Positions 1 to 8,969 are shown, counted from the stretch's first letter. The stretch: DNA of 64,000 nucleotides from Vibrio aerogenes (GCF_024346755.1 NZ_AP024861.1:1240001-1304000); one strand, 5' to 3'. The notes: generated by a model not told the origin, from the sequence alone. Program-made: numbers and translations.

Positions 1-132
1 CAGACCTGAGAGTTGCCCTCTGGCATGTTTGTGTAACCCGGAGCTTCTCTCGACGGGTTTTTCATCACAGATGACAAGAATGAAGGGTTCAGTGGTATCA
101 GACTGAGCCTGGCGCAGTTTTTCTTCGGACAT
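1..132 (-). CDS. AraC-like transcriptional regulator, N-terminal end only (partial)
   Basis: An open frame runs on the minus strand from an ATG at 132 to the window edge, 44 codons without a stop. Its residues include the segment SSGLHKHARGQL, which resembles the cupin-type effector domain at the start of many AraC-family regulators (histidines followed by R-G-Q-L). The gene diverges from the flavoprotein gene at 232, so the 100-bp gap probably holds both promoters. Only the first part is visible, so the DNA-binding domain cannot be checked. The assignment is tentative. Confidence 0.45.
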   Translation of the reverse strand, partial: MSEEKLRQAQSDTTEPFILVICDEKPVERSSGLHKHARGQLSGL

Positions 133-231
133 GGCGTCATCCAGCAATTGATTGGCATGAATAACTTAGTCATGCCGGATTGAAAAAATTATACTCAATT
201 TTTTAGCGTGACAGAAGACAGGAGAACGCTG

Positions 232-855
232 ATGGAACAAGATCATACGACGCTTAACGATGCAGATCTGGACTTACTCTATGATCCGCCCCCGGAACAT
301 ATTCAGCAGGGCGTGATGTCTGAACTGATTTCCTTCCATATTGACTACCTTGCCAGGGCGACATTTTTTTGTCTCGCAACCGGACGGGAAAACGGGTTGG
401 ATGCCTCTCCCCGCGGTGGTCCGCCGGGTTTTGTAAAAGTGTTGGATAACAAGACTATCGCCTTCGCTGACTGGCCGGGAAACAACCGGATTGAGTCGAT
501 GCGTAATCTGGTCCATGACAACAGGGTCGGCATGTTGTTTCTGTTCCCCGGTCTGATGGTGTTTATGCGCATTAACGGCCATGCCCGTTGTACCAGCGAT
601 GAGACCATTTGCCGTCAGTGTGCTGAAGGTCATCAGGTGCCTAAAACGGTCACTATTATTGATGTGCGGGAGGTATTTTTCCATTGCGGCAGAGCAGTGA
701 GCCGTGCCCGGTTATGGCAAACCTCATCTCATATTGAACGCAGCAGTGTACCCAGTCCGGGCCAAATGCGTGCGGCCATGACTCAGCAGGGGCCTGAAGT
801 CGCAGAGAAAATTGACGAGACATATCATCAGCAAATGAACCAACAACTATACTGA
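232..855 (+). CDS. Pyridoxamine 5'-phosphate oxidase-family FMN-binding protein
   Basis: A 207-residue protein of the split-barrel flavin-binding fold. Residues near 50-110 carry the family pattern: a catalytic-looking stretch with DASPRGGPPG, then LDNKTIAFADWPGNNRIESMRNL, a block characteristic of the MSMEG_1061-like branch of pyridoxamine-phosphate-oxidase-like proteins. Members bind FMN or F420 and reduce or oxidise small molecules; the substrate here is unknown. I chose the ATG at 232 because GGAG lies seven bases upstream, whereas the earlier GTG at 208 has no ribosome site. It is divergent from the AraC-like gene. Confidence 0.75.
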   Translation: MEQDHTTLNDADLDLLYDPPPEHIQQGVMSELISFHIDYLARATFFCLATGRENGLDASPRGGPPGFVKVLDNKTIAFADWPGNNRIESMRNLVHDNRVGMLFLFPGLMVFMRINGHARCTSDETICRQCAEGHQVPKTVTIIDVREVFFHCGRAVSRARLWQTSSHIERSSVPSPGQMRAAMTQQGPEVAEKIDETYHQQMNQQLY

Positions 856-899
856 CCTCAGGATGCAGGGTGAACTGTTGTATCAGGATGACCGTTTTG

Positions 900-951
900 T
901 TGAAAGGCGCATTACTGTTGTTGAATGACATGTTAGTATAGCGCCTTTCAA
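900..951. repeat. 11-bp inverted repeat upstream of rlmF
   Basis: TTGAAAGGCGC at 900-910 is perfectly complementary to 941-951, with a 30-base loop. It lies between the flavoprotein stop and the rlmF start. There is no T-run after it, so a simple terminator is unlikely. It could be an operator or leader structure for rlmF. Confidence 0.5.
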
Positions 952-974
952 CTGCCCCACATTATACGAGTCAC

Positions 975-2018
975 ATGAGTCAAAAAACAAAACCGGCTAA
1001 ATCTGCAGCACCTGCGATATCGACTTCAGAGACGAAGGTTGTCAAGCTCTGCTCCAAAGGATTGCATCCGCGCAACAAACATCAGGGACGTTATGATTTT
1101 CCGGCGTTGGTGAAAGCTCTGCCCGAACTGAAAAAGCATGTGACTGTGAATCCGAAAGGTGAACAGACCGTAAACTTTTCTGATCCTCTGGCGGTGAAGT
1201 TACTGAATAAAGCGCTGCTGAGCTGCCATTATCAGGTCACGATGTGGGATATTCCTCAGGGATATCTTTGCCCGCCGATTCCGGGCCGGGCGGATTATAT
1301 TCACCGGGCGGCTGAATTACTGAAAAAAGACCAGCCGGGTCTGGACATGGGTCAGATCAGGGCGCTGGATATTGGTGTCGGTGCGAACTGTATTTATCCA
1401 ATCATTGGTGTGTGTGACTATGGCTGGCACTATGTTGCCAGTGATGTTGATCCGGTCTCGGTAAAAAATGCCCGTCGAATTGCTGAAAGTAATCCGGTGC
1501 TGAAGGGGAAGATTGCATGTCGGTTACAGAAAAACAGCCGGAATCTGTTCAAAGAGATCATCCAGCCGGGTGAGTGCTATCATATGACGACCTGTAATCC
1601 GCCGTTTCACAAGTCATTGCAGGAAGCTATGCAGGGAACCCGGCGAAAACTGAATAACCTGAAACAGAACCGGACAAAACGGGGTCAGACCGGGGAGAAG
1701 AAGCACCATCAATACCCCGCTCAGTCCTCACTTAATTTTGGTGGTCAGAAAGCAGAGCTTTGGTGTCCGGGCGGTGAAGCTGCTTTTATTAAAAATATGG
1801 CGCTGGAAAGCCGTGAGTTTGCGTCACAGGTTCTGTGGTTTACCACATTGATTTCGAAAAAAGAGAATGTACGCTGGATGCAAAAACAACTGACAAAGGC
1901 GGGCGCGCAGGAGATACAGATCGTCGGGATGAGCCAGGGGCAGAAGACCAGCCGGTTTATGGCCTGGACGTTTCAGACCGCAGCGCAACGTCAACAATGG
2001 CGCACGCGCAAACAATAG
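975..2018 (+). CDS. rlmF: 23S rRNA (adenine(1618)-N6)-methyltransferase RlmF
   Basis: A 347-residue protein matching the RlmF (YbiN) family, which methylates N6 of A1618 in 23S rRNA using S-adenosylmethionine. Seen in the sequence: a basic N-terminus, the family start [13 protein letters not shown] near residue 32, a SAM-binding motif [13 protein letters not shown] near 130, and the catalytic NPPFH motif (D/N-P-P-F/Y class) near 208. The lysine/arginine-rich insert around 225-245 suits rRNA binding. The ATG at 975 gives the normal length. No partner gene is adjacent. Confidence 0.95.
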   Translation: MSQKTKPAKSAAPAISTSETKVVKLCSKGLHPRNKHQGRYDFPALVKALPELKKHVTVNPKGEQTVNFSDPLAVKLLNKALLSCHYQVTMWDIPQGYLCPPIPGRADYIHRAAELLKKDQPGLDMGQIRALDIGVGANCIYPIIGVCDYGWHYVASDVDPVSVKNARRIAESNPVLKGKIACRLQKNSRNLFKEIIQPGECYHMTTCNPPFHKSLQEAMQGTRRKLNNLKQNRTKRGQTGEKKHHQYPAQSSLNFGGQKAELWCPGGEAAFIKNMALESREFASQVLWFTTLISKKENVRWMQKQLTKAGAQEIQIVGMSQGQKTSRFMAWTFQTAAQRQQWRTRKQ

Positions 2019-2129
2019 TCAGGCGGATTCACAGGTCAGCACCAGTTTGCAGCGCGCTGGTATTTACCGGATGTTTATCGTGTATATCCTGACTATTTTT
2101 CCTCACGACTTTACCGGTTGCTTTGATCT

Positions 2130-2876
2130 TTATTGTCCGGCTAAAACCTGATTCATTTTCAGTTGTTGTTCAATTTGAGTGACTACACGCTCCGACTTGT
2201 GTGGCAAAATTTCCGGCCTTAATCCAATCATCTGAATGTGGCATTGATAACTGTCACAGTAAAACATATCGGGAGATCCGCCCAGCGGATAACCACCAAT
2301 CTTGCGGAACAGGGCAGCACAGCCTTTTTCTGTCCGGGCAAATGTTATCCCTTCCGCCTGATGAAGAATCCGGGACAGTGCATTAATTCCCAGGCTTAAC
2401 CGGGCGCCACAGCCGAGTTTACGTCCGGTATTTTTGACAGACATTCCGCCGATATAAGCCAGTGGTTTTTTTCTGTGACGGAGGGTTTGAAGATGTGAGT
2501 GAATAGTGTGTAAGTGACTGAGATAAAGTTGCTGATGAGGGAAGGTCACTCCACCAAACTCAATCATACGCTCTGCCGATGGAAACGCTTCTGCCTGTTG
2601 GAAGAAAAACATTCGCACACAGCCGAGCATCTCGCCTGAACTCTTCTTTCTGCCAATTAAGTGCCAGGCTTCTTTGTCTTTTTGCAGATAATCCGCTTTG
2701 TTTTCTGACTGAGATATCATGCCTTCTTCAGTGTAAACCTGTTGTCGTAACTGGCGGACCGCTGTGATCAACTGCTCATAGGCTGTGGTGTTGACCTGGG
2801 TGTGCGTAAAAAATTCTGCTGCCTGGTGTGCGGAAGGGGCTAAAAGTTGTAATTCAAAATCCCGTTGACTCATCAT
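2130..2876 (-). CDS. GNAT-fold N-acyl amino acid synthase-like protein (FeeM-like)
   Basis: A 248-residue protein. The segment AVRQLRQQVYTEEGM near residues 40-55 matches the LR-x-Q-V-Y start of autoinducer-synthase-like and FeeM-like acyltransferases, followed by a charged stretch and CVRMFF as the core strand. AYIGGMSVKNTGRKLGCGARL near 141-160 resembles an acyl-CoA/ACP-binding segment. These enzymes transfer acyl groups from acyl-ACP to an amino acid or similar acceptor; the substrate is not predictable. It converges with rlmF and is probably monocistronic. Either of the two adjacent ATG codons could be the start. Moderate confidence in the fold, low in the reaction. Confidence 0.55.
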   Translation of the reverse strand: MMSQRDFELQLLAPSAHQAAEFFTHTQVNTTAYEQLITAVRQLRQQVYTEEGMISQSENKADYLQKDKEAWHLIGRKKSSGEMLGCVRMFFFQQAEAFPSAERMIEFGGVTFPHQQLYLSHLHTIHSHLQTLRHRKKPLAYIGGMSVKNTGRKLGCGARLSLGINALSRILHQAEGITFARTEKGCAALFRKIGGYPLGGSPDMFYCDSYQCHIQMIGLRPEILPHKSERVVTQIEQQLKMNQVLAGQ

Positions 2877-3375
2877 TCATACCTGCTTTCGGATCTTATT
2901 CAAGAAAGAAACCAGTATGAATATGCCATTGATTTAATGCAATTATATTAATATGTTCGAATCACCCACTGCTGAGAGCGTGGTACATTTGACCAGCAAA
3001 ATGGCATTGCAGCCCACAGCAAAGCTATTACAGTTGCCCGGAATCATGTTCTGTATTGGATATCAGGTGTGGCTGCACGGGCCGGGGTGGCATCTATACA
3101 TGACTCAGAAATGCTACACAAGATGTATCAGAAGGTTGAATAGATTCACCAAAAGCCTGTTAAAATAGACGATGTCGATAAAGCGACTCACTGACATTAT
3201 TCAGAAGCTCGTCATGATGAAGGTGAAACAGGACGAATTGATATCTGCCAGTCATGGTAATGTTTGATTCGGTATGTATTCCCACAGAGGACTGTGGGAA
3301 CAAGGGTTACGCGACGAGGTCAGAGGCTGACCGCAGCAAATCACACGGTGTATTCAATGATAAGAGAGTATAGAT
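2877..3375. other. Gene-poor stretch with one perfect hairpin
   Basis: No convincing coding region. The only clear structure is a hairpin at 3279-3300, a 9-bp perfect stem (TTCCCACAG with CTGTGGGAA) and a 4-base loop. It lies 75 bases before the DUF1415 gene and could be a 5' leader structure. It lacks the T-run of a terminator on either strand. Confidence 0.5.
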
Positions 3376-3924
3376 ATGGCAATGTCTAAAGCTGAACTGG
3401 AGACCAGACAATGGTTAAACGATGTTGTTATTGGCCTGAACCTGTGTCCTTTTGCTCATAAACCAAATAAAAACAACCAAATCAAGGTGGCTGTTTCTGC
3501 AGCGACATCGGAAGAGCAATTGCTGGAGTTTATATTACTCGAACTCAGGGAGCTGGACAGCAAAATGCCTGAAGAGCTGGAAACCACTCTGGTCGTTGTG
3601 ACCGGTATGCTGGCAGATTTTATGGATTATAACTTCTTTTTAGACTGGGTCGATGCCTTGCTCAAGCAGGAAGACTATGAAGGTATTTACCAGATCGCGA
3701 GTTTTCATCCAGACTACTGCTTTGGTGGCACTGAACCGGAAGATGCCGGGAACTTAACCAATCGTTCACCCTATCCGACAATCCACTTGATACGCGAAGC
3801 GTCGATGGAAAAAGTGCTGAAACATTACCCGAATCCGGAAGCCATTCCCGATAACAACGTAGCCAGAGTAGAAGCTTTGACAGACAAGGAAAAAACCAGG
3901 CTGTTTCCTTATCTTATTCTCTGA
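3376..3924 (+). CDS. DUF1415 family protein
   Basis: A 182-residue protein beginning TRQWLNDVVIGLNLCPFA, the hallmark start of the DUF1415 family, with the conserved cysteine-proline near residue 28, a central FLDWVDALL segment, and the family's QIASFHPDYCFGG region near residue 110. The function of the family is not known to me; it is common in gammaproteobacteria. Two in-frame ATGs (3376, 3382) are possible starts. It stands alone, with long non-coding stretches on both sides. Confidence 0.85.
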   Translation: MAMSKAELETRQWLNDVVIGLNLCPFAHKPNKNNQIKVAVSAATSEEQLLEFILLELRELDSKMPEELETTLVVVTGMLADFMDYNFFLDWVDALLKQEDYEGIYQIASFHPDYCFGGTEPEDAGNLTNRSPYPTIHLIREASMEKVLKHYPNPEAIPDNNVARVEALTDKEKTRLFPYLIL

Positions 3925-4474
3925 ACTTATTCTCTGAACTCAGGTGATTCCTGTCATTGTTTGTGTATGACATCGGGTGTGGCATCCGTATGACGTTTTG
4001 AGTTTTGGGTTAGGATGCATGTCCTCGTTGGTCATGCGGCACTTGGTATCAACGGATTTATGCAGTTAATCATGAATTCAGGCTGTATTATCCGCTATCT
4101 GGAATTCGATCAGTCTCCGGAATGAAATGCTGATATGGTTGCGGAGAAATCGTAGGGATTTATGAATATGTAACTAATTGAATTAAAATGCAATCATATT
4201 GAAGGTTGACAAAAGTATCCTGCCTGGCAACCAGATTCTCTGAAATGAAAGTTTAGTTAAAAATTTTACCCGTGCGGACGACATGTCTGGTTCGCGTTAT
4301 TTTAATGCGGTGACGTCCAGGTTGATGATTTCTTTAGCGTCTGTTTTTGTTCCGCGAAATATGGCGCTGTTGATACGCTGAATTGTGACCCATTCATCCC
4401 GAAGGCCCGTTTTACATATCTCACACTATTGACCAAACTATCTATAAGGCCCGAAAACAGATGGGAGACTGGGT
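3925..4474. other. Non-coding stretch before the subtilase gene
   Basis: About 550 bases without a supportable gene. A short direct duplication of CTTATTCTCTGAA occurs at the DUF1415 stop. The remainder presumably holds the protease promoter, but I see no clear -35/-10 pair or known operator. Confidence 0.4.
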
Positions 4475-6832
4475 ATGCGTCAAGTTAAGTATCTTATGCT
4501 GCAATGGAAAATGATATTGCAATGGAAGCATTGGCTGTGGATTTTGCTTCTTCCCCTGGCAACAAATGCACTCGCTCATAAACATAAGAATGAGGTAACA
4601 GAGCTTCGCCCCGGAACGGTGATCTACCAAATTGATGCGAATGCTTCTCCGGATGATCTTAAAGGGCTCAATGCGCTGTTAAAAAGCCAGGGGCTTGTTT
4701 CAGAGCGGACACTGGAAGGGAGCCAGATAGTCATCGCAACTTTTGAGCACCATGGCCGGGAAAAAGCCATTGCTAAGATTATCGATAAGAGTGGCTACGT
4801 TGCCTTTGCTGAGCCTGACTATATTGTGCAGCCCACATTACAGCCAAACGACACTTTTTTTTCTTACCAATGGCACCACAATAATGTGAACAGTCCGCAG
4901 GCGTGGGACATCACAACCGGAAGTAACGCTGTATTAGTGGGGGTGTGTGATACAGGCTTTGATGTGAATCATCCGGATTTAGGGCCTAACCTGAGGACAG
5001 ATCTGGCTTATAACGCCAATGATGGTTCCGACTATATTTATGACGCCAACGGTCATGGAACAGGGAGTGCAGGGACATTAGGTGCTGTTGGGAATAACGG
5101 TATCGGTGTTGCTGGTGCGAACTGGAACGTGGATATTATTCCTGTCCGGATTGCGATTAGTGATCAGAACAGCTCTGCCTACATTTCGACCATGGCTGCA
5201 TGTATCGAGTATGCTGCTGACAATGGTGCCCGGGTGGTCAATCTCAGTTACGGTGGTATCCAGTATGAAACCATAGATGCAGCTGCTCAGTACTTACGTT
5301 CAAAAAATGGTTTGTTGTTTATGTCAGCGGGTAACAGCGGAGAGGAACATGATACCTATCCGGATTTTACCAGCTTTATTGGTGTCGGGGCGACCGATCG
5401 TAATGACAACCGGGCCAGTTTCTCAAGCTGGGGGACTTATGTTGATATCACCGCGCCTGGTGTGGATATCGCGACCACCTATCCGGACAATCAGTATGTT
5501 TACTACAGCGGAACCTCATTTTCTTCTCCATTAACTGCTGGGATTGCGGCGTTAATGGTTGCAGCCAACCCAGCCATTACACCGGCAGAAATTGAGACCG
5601 GGCTATTCGCGACTGCGGCAGATATCGGTGCACCAGGTGATGATAATGTGTATGGCCATGGCCTCGTCGATGCCTACGCTGCCGTGATGTATGCGACGAA
5701 CCTGAATCAGTTAGTTGCACCTGTGGCTGATATTGTGGTCAGCAGCAACTCTGTGCCATTTGGTAGCTCTGTTAACTTTGACGCTTCCGGTTCAACAGAC
5801 GGCGATGGTTCGATTGTCTCATACCTGTGGAATTTTGGTGATGGCACAACGTCAGCCAGCGTGATGGCAACGCATACTTATGCTCAGGCTGGCAGCTATC
5901 AGGTGAGCTTAACCGTGACCGATAACGATGGTTTAACTGATGCGGCCGTGACCACTATTCAGGTGACGAACGCGCTCCCCACGCCAGTACTTCAGATTAA
6001 CAACCCGGCTGACAGCTATAACATAGGTGAAAGCATCTTCTTTGTGGGTTCAAACTCAACGGATTCAGATGGCACCATCGTGAGCTACTTATGGGAGTTT
6101 GGTAATGGTGATACCAGTTCTTTATCCGATCCAGAGTACGCTTTCGCATCGGCAGGGACTTACACCGTGACGTTGACAGTGACGGATAATGCCGGTTCAC
6201 CCAATAGTACCGATGTGATGGTGACTGTGGTTGATCCGTCTGCCCTGAATGTACCCGGTGGATTAGCGGCGAGTGTTGACGGGCTGGCGGTGACATTAAC
6301 GTGGCAGGACAACAACACCAATGAGGCAGAGTATGTGGTTGAGCGGGGCGTGAAATATCGTGGCAGAATTCGTTTTGAAACTGTTGCGGAGCTGCCGGCC
6401 GATTCCACAAGCTATGTTGATACGGTGCCGGACACCGGAGATTTCAGGTATCGGGTGATTGCAAGAAACTCTGGCGACGAAGCCATATCTGAGACCATTA
6501 CTGTCACAGTCGATTCAAATACGAATCCAGAGCCTGAACCTGGCGGTTTAGCGGCACCAGATAATCTTGCTGTTACCCCAAGTGGTGTGAATATCAGTCT
6601 GAGCTGGTCGGATAATTCTGATGATGAGCTGGGTTTCTATATTGAACGCGGTTTGAAGGTCAAAGGGCAAATAGAATTTGCACTCATCGGGCAGGTTGGC
6701 GCGAATGATACCAGTTTTACAGATAGCGGGTTTAGCGCATTACCAGGTGGTAACTACTCATATCGTGTTCAGGCCTATAAATCAGGAGAGGTATCCGGCT
6801 ACAGTAATACCGTAGAAATTCGCAAGAAATAG
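4475..6832 (+). CDS. Secreted subtilisin-like serine protease (S8) with PKD and Fn3-like domains
   Basis: A 785-residue exported protease. Residues 20-34 form a hydrophobic signal segment ending ALA. An inhibitor-like propeptide follows (about 40-120). The S8 catalytic domain spans about 130-405 with Asp159 (CDTGFD), His194 (GHGTG), oxyanion Asn287 (SAGN) and Ser348 (SGTSFSSP). Two PKD domains (about 410-500 and 503-590, each with SDGDG-like and FGDG/FGNG motifs) and two fibronectin-III-like domains (about 595-785) follow. Both Fn3-like domains share an unusual ERG(V/L)K-x-(R/K)G insert. A degradative exoenzyme is the likely role. GGGAG upstream supports the start at 4475. It ends just outside the genomic island. 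Confidence 0.92.
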   Translation: MRQVKYLMLQWKMILQWKHWLWILLLPLATNALAHKHKNEVTELRPGTVIYQIDANASPDDLKGLNALLKSQGLVSERTLEGSQIVIATFEHHGREKAIAKIIDKSGYVAFAEPDYIVQPTLQPNDTFFSYQWHHNNVNSPQAWDITTGSNAVLVGVCDTGFDVNHPDLGPNLRTDLAYNANDGSDYIYDANGHGTGSAGTLGAVGNNGIGVAGANWNVDIIPVRIAISDQNSSAYISTMAACIEYAADNGARVVNLSYGGIQYETIDAAAQYLRSKNGLLFMSAGNSGEEHDTYPDFTSFIGVGATDRNDNRASFSSWGTYVDITAPGVDIATTYPDNQYVYYSGTSFSSPLTAGIAALMVAANPAITPAEIETGLFATAADIGAPGDDNVYGHGLVDAYAAVMYATNLNQLVAPVADIVVSSNSVPFGSSVNFDASGSTDGDGSIVSYLWNFGDGTTSASVMATHTYAQAGSYQVSLTVTDNDGLTDAAVTTIQVTNALPTPVLQINNPADSYNIGESIFFVGSNSTDSDGTIVSYLWEFGNGDTSSLSDPEYAFASAGTYTVTLTVTDNAGSPNSTDVMVTVVDPSALNVPGGLAASVDGLAVTLTWQDNNTNEAEYVVERGVKYRGRIRFETVAELPADSTSYVDTVPDTGDFRYRVIARNSGDEAISETITVTVDSNTNPEPEPGGLAAPDNLAVTPSGVNISLSWSDNSDDELGFYIERGLKVKGQIEFALIGQVGANDTSFTDSGFSALPGGNYSYRVQAYKSGEVSGYSNTVEIRKK

Positions 6833-6860
6833 TGATTAATAAGCAGAGAGAAAACAAAAA

Positions 6861-6886
6861 GGGCCAACCCGTGAGGGTCGGCCCTT
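6861..6886 (-). terminator. Rho-independent terminator at the distal end of the island
   Basis: GGGCCAACCC and GGGTCGGCCC pair around a GTGA loop and are followed on the minus strand by TTTTTG. It lies directly beside the left att repeat, the same arrangement as the terminator beside the ssrA 3' end at 17.3 kb. I infer that it was the original ssrA terminator before the island displaced it by 10.4 kb. It may now also stop the protease transcript. Confidence 0.75.
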
Positions 6887-6887
6887 T

Positions 6888-6902
6888 CCAAACGTTTGGT
6901 GG
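6888..6902. other. Island attachment repeat, distal copy
   Basis: CCAAACGTTTGGTGG occurs here and again at 17333-17347 in the tail of ssrA. The match continues beyond the core with GCTGGCG, offset by one base. It marks the end of the island opposite the integrase. Confidence 0.85.
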
Positions 6903-7055
6903 GCTGGCGTCATCTGAAGTTTGATTCTAATGCTTTGATTTTTAAAGATAAAGGTGTGATGAAAAATAGTTTTGGGTAACTGATTGGGTACTAAAATTTA
7001 TTATCGAAAAGTGTGACGCCAATCTGATTTGATGACGATTTTAAAGAGCATCACT

Positions 7056-7637
7056 TCACATGGGTAAGTATCCCCAGTCTTCGTAGCTTTTTCGCTTAGT
7101 TCTCTTCACAGACGTTCCTTTATTCTTTCTTTTGATAACTCTTTTCATTTTTCGGCAAAGAAGTTGAAATTGCTTCTCTACATACTCCTCATCTCTCAGT
7201 TTAGCCACTGAAGCTACTGACCAGCCTTTTAGAGTGAATTTTCTTACACGCTTAACACCGTTCTGCTCATAAAGCTCGGCTGACATTGGTGGCTCATATC
7301 CCCAATATTCTAGGAATCTCATTGTCGATTTGTCGGAATATCCTTCATTCTCACGATATTTAACTATTCTATGTACTTGTTTGAGATAGAGTGCGTGTTT
7401 GGTTGCCCTACGCTTTTCAAGTGAATTTTCAAAGTAACGTTCTATACAGTCATCGATGATGGCGGATAAATTCTCGTTTTTCCCGAGTTCATTTTCATTG
7501 AATCCCATTCTAAGTCCTATAGTACGGAGCTTATTTATAGATTCTTGATTAAGGTGGTACTTCTTTGTAACCAATCCAGACTCTTTCCTCCTATTGGTTA
7601 CATAACGCTGTCTAACTGCATCATCTGAATCACTCAT
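7056..7637 (-). CDS. Unknown basic island protein, possibly DNA-binding
   Basis: I do not recognise this 193-residue protein. Residues 20-70 (KKYHLNQESINKLRTIG, then an acidic linker and LSAIIDDCIERYF) have the strand-helix-helix pattern of ribbon-helix-helix regulators. The C-terminal third is very basic (KRVIKRKNKG and more). WGY occurs twice, near residues 111 and 188, in similar surroundings, hinting at an internal duplication. It is divergent from alpA, and the 226-bp gap holds three palindromes that could be its operators. A repressor or plasmid-copy-type regulator is plausible but unproven. Confidence 0.5.
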   Translation of the reverse strand: MSDSDDAVRQRYVTNRRKESGLVTKKYHLNQESINKLRTIGLRMGFNENELGKNENLSAIIDDCIERYFENSLEKRRATKHALYLKQVHRIVKYRENEGYSDKSTMRFLEYWGYEPPMSAELYEQNGVKRVRKFTLKGWSVASVAKLRDEEYVEKQFQLLCRKMKRVIKRKNKGTSVKRTKRKSYEDWGYLPM

Positions 7638-7703
7638 TATTTCCTACTCTGTTAGCTCAGTTTCCTTGTCAGAAAATTATAGATAAACGTCAATTATAAA
7701 TAT

Positions 7704-7799
7704 GTGAGGCTCACTAAAAAATCAATTCAAGTTCATGAATTTATTGTACTAAATTTCATTTTATACATTGTGAGGCTCACGGTTTTTTGTGAGCCTCAC
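7704..7799. promoter_or_regulatory. Three copies of an 11-bp palindrome between divergent island genes
   Basis: GTGAGGCTCAC occurs at 7704-7714 and 7770-7780, and its complement-centre form GTGAGCCTCAC at 7789-7799. Each is a perfect palindrome around one central base. The last two start 19 bp apart, close to two helical turns, on either side of a T-run. They lie between the leftward basic protein gene and alpA, so they are probably operators for one of those products. Confidence 0.7.
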
Positions 7800-7863
7800 T
7801 TAGTGAAAAAATGAGTGTTAAGCTTATACACGTCCCAAAGGTAATGAGTGAAAGAGGTAGAAG

Positions 7864-8100
7864 ATGCTGAGTGAAAGGTATTTAAAAATAGAGGAAGTTG
7901 TGAAAGTAACTTCTTATAGTCGTGCTCAGATATATCGACTAATGAAATCAGGAGAGTTTCCGAGTTCGTATAGATTATCGAAGAATCGAGTTGCATGGAA
8001 AGAAACAGAAATACGCAATTGGTCAGAAAACAGAAAGAGCACAACTCTAATGGTTGAGTTAGACCGCTCTCAGAAACTATTGAAAGAGGTTTGGGGATAA
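7864..8100 (+). CDS. AlpA-family transcriptional regulator / excisionase-like protein
   Basis: A 78-residue MerR-like winged-helix protein. YLKIEEVVKVTSYSRAQIYRLMKSGEFPSSYRLS is the typical AlpA pattern: helix-turn-helix at residues 6-28, wing at 30-45, then the WKETEI motif. AlpA proteins in P4-like elements activate integrase transcription or help excision. The stop overlaps the next start by one base (TAATG), so the two genes are translationally coupled. The upstream palindromes could regulate it. Confidence 0.85.
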   Translation: MLSERYLKIEEVVKVTSYSRAQIYRLMKSGEFPSSYRLSKNRVAWKETEIRNWSENRKSTTLMVELDRSQKLLKEVWG

Positions 8101-8945
8101 TGGTAAGTGTGATTGATCTTCCTAGCTACAGTCTTGATGAATGTAGCTGGCTATCCAGTGAACATGATGCGTATGAAGAGAATGATTATCGGATCGCATT
8201 GTTACGCGAGTTGGCTGATGAAGTGTATCTAAACAGAGGAAGACGTTATTCGACCGGAGATTTACATGAGTTGGCGGACAAACTAGAAGCGTGTAACGAG
8301 GAGATCATTGCGTGCAAAAGCTTGGCATGTAAGAAGTGCAATCGAAAATTCAAGATCGAAAGAGTGAACGATATCGTCTCTGCGATGAAGCTAGAACAGG
8401 AGCATGGGTTAGAATTTGAGTACGGTATCTACACCATATTGCAATACTCTCGCTCTGTGAGTGCATATGCTTTTATTGATTATGATGTACCTAAAGATAA
8501 AGACCGTATCCGAAAAATTCTCTCAAGATGTGGAGTGATTGGTCCTGTAGTTGGGTCTTTTGAACTTGATTTTCATGAAAAACCTCAAAGATGGTTGACG
8601 CATTACCATCTCCTAATACGCCAAACAGGGAATGAAGACGCTATCAGTGAACTCAAGAGTCGTGTACAGAAATTACATCCTATAAACATAAAGAAAAATA
8701 GGTGTGCTAGACCATTTATGGAGCAAAAGTTAAGTGATGCACACGAGCAACTCAGTTACATCCATAAATTAACAAGTTTTGAAGTTAGAGACTACAAGAC
8801 TCTTTTTGGTAAGAAAAGAACTCATAAGCACCGACTTAATAAATTGATGTTTTGTGAGTCTCTTTGCTGGCTAGATGGGCTAGATAGAAGAACCTTGCCT
8901 TTTCAATGGCATGCAAGAGCGTGGCTAAAGCAGTCCAAAGTGTAA
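8100..8945 (+). CDS. Island protein with HUH-endonuclease-like motifs (YagK/YfjJ or inovirus Gp2-like)
   Basis: A 281-residue protein if the ATG at 8100, which overlaps the alpA stop, is used; a TTG at 8091 is also in frame. After a helical N-terminus, Cys-x-x-Cys lies near 77-80. LTHYHLL at about 166-172 places two histidines around one aromatic residue, as in the HUH motif of rolling-circle replication proteins, and YIHK at about 220-223 fits the Y-x-x-K catalytic pattern. The context and the HYHLL block resemble the YagK/YfjJ family, found beside alpA in E. coli cryptic prophages, and inovirus Gp2. I infer a replication or nicking role for the excised island. The large aromatic residue between the histidines is atypical. 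Confidence 0.55.
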   Translation: MVSVIDLPSYSLDECSWLSSEHDAYEENDYRIALLRELADEVYLNRGRRYSTGDLHELADKLEACNEEIIACKSLACKKCNRKFKIERVNDIVSAMKLEQEHGLEFEYGIYTILQYSRSVSAYAFIDYDVPKDKDRIRKILSRCGVIGPVVGSFELDFHEKPQRWLTHYHLLIRQTGNEDAISELKSRVQKLHPINIKKNRCARPFMEQKLSDAHEQLSYIHKLTSFEVRDYKTLFGKKRTHKHRLNKLMFCESLCWLDGLDRRTLPFQWHARAWLKQSKV

Positions 8946-8969
8946 TTAATACAAACGGCAGATTAGCCC

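Noticed and set aside
2953..3168. 71-codon rightward ORF after the FeeM-like gene
   Set aside because: No ribosome site, no recognisable motif, irregular composition with many Cys and Trp. It looks like a chance frame in a non-coding gap.
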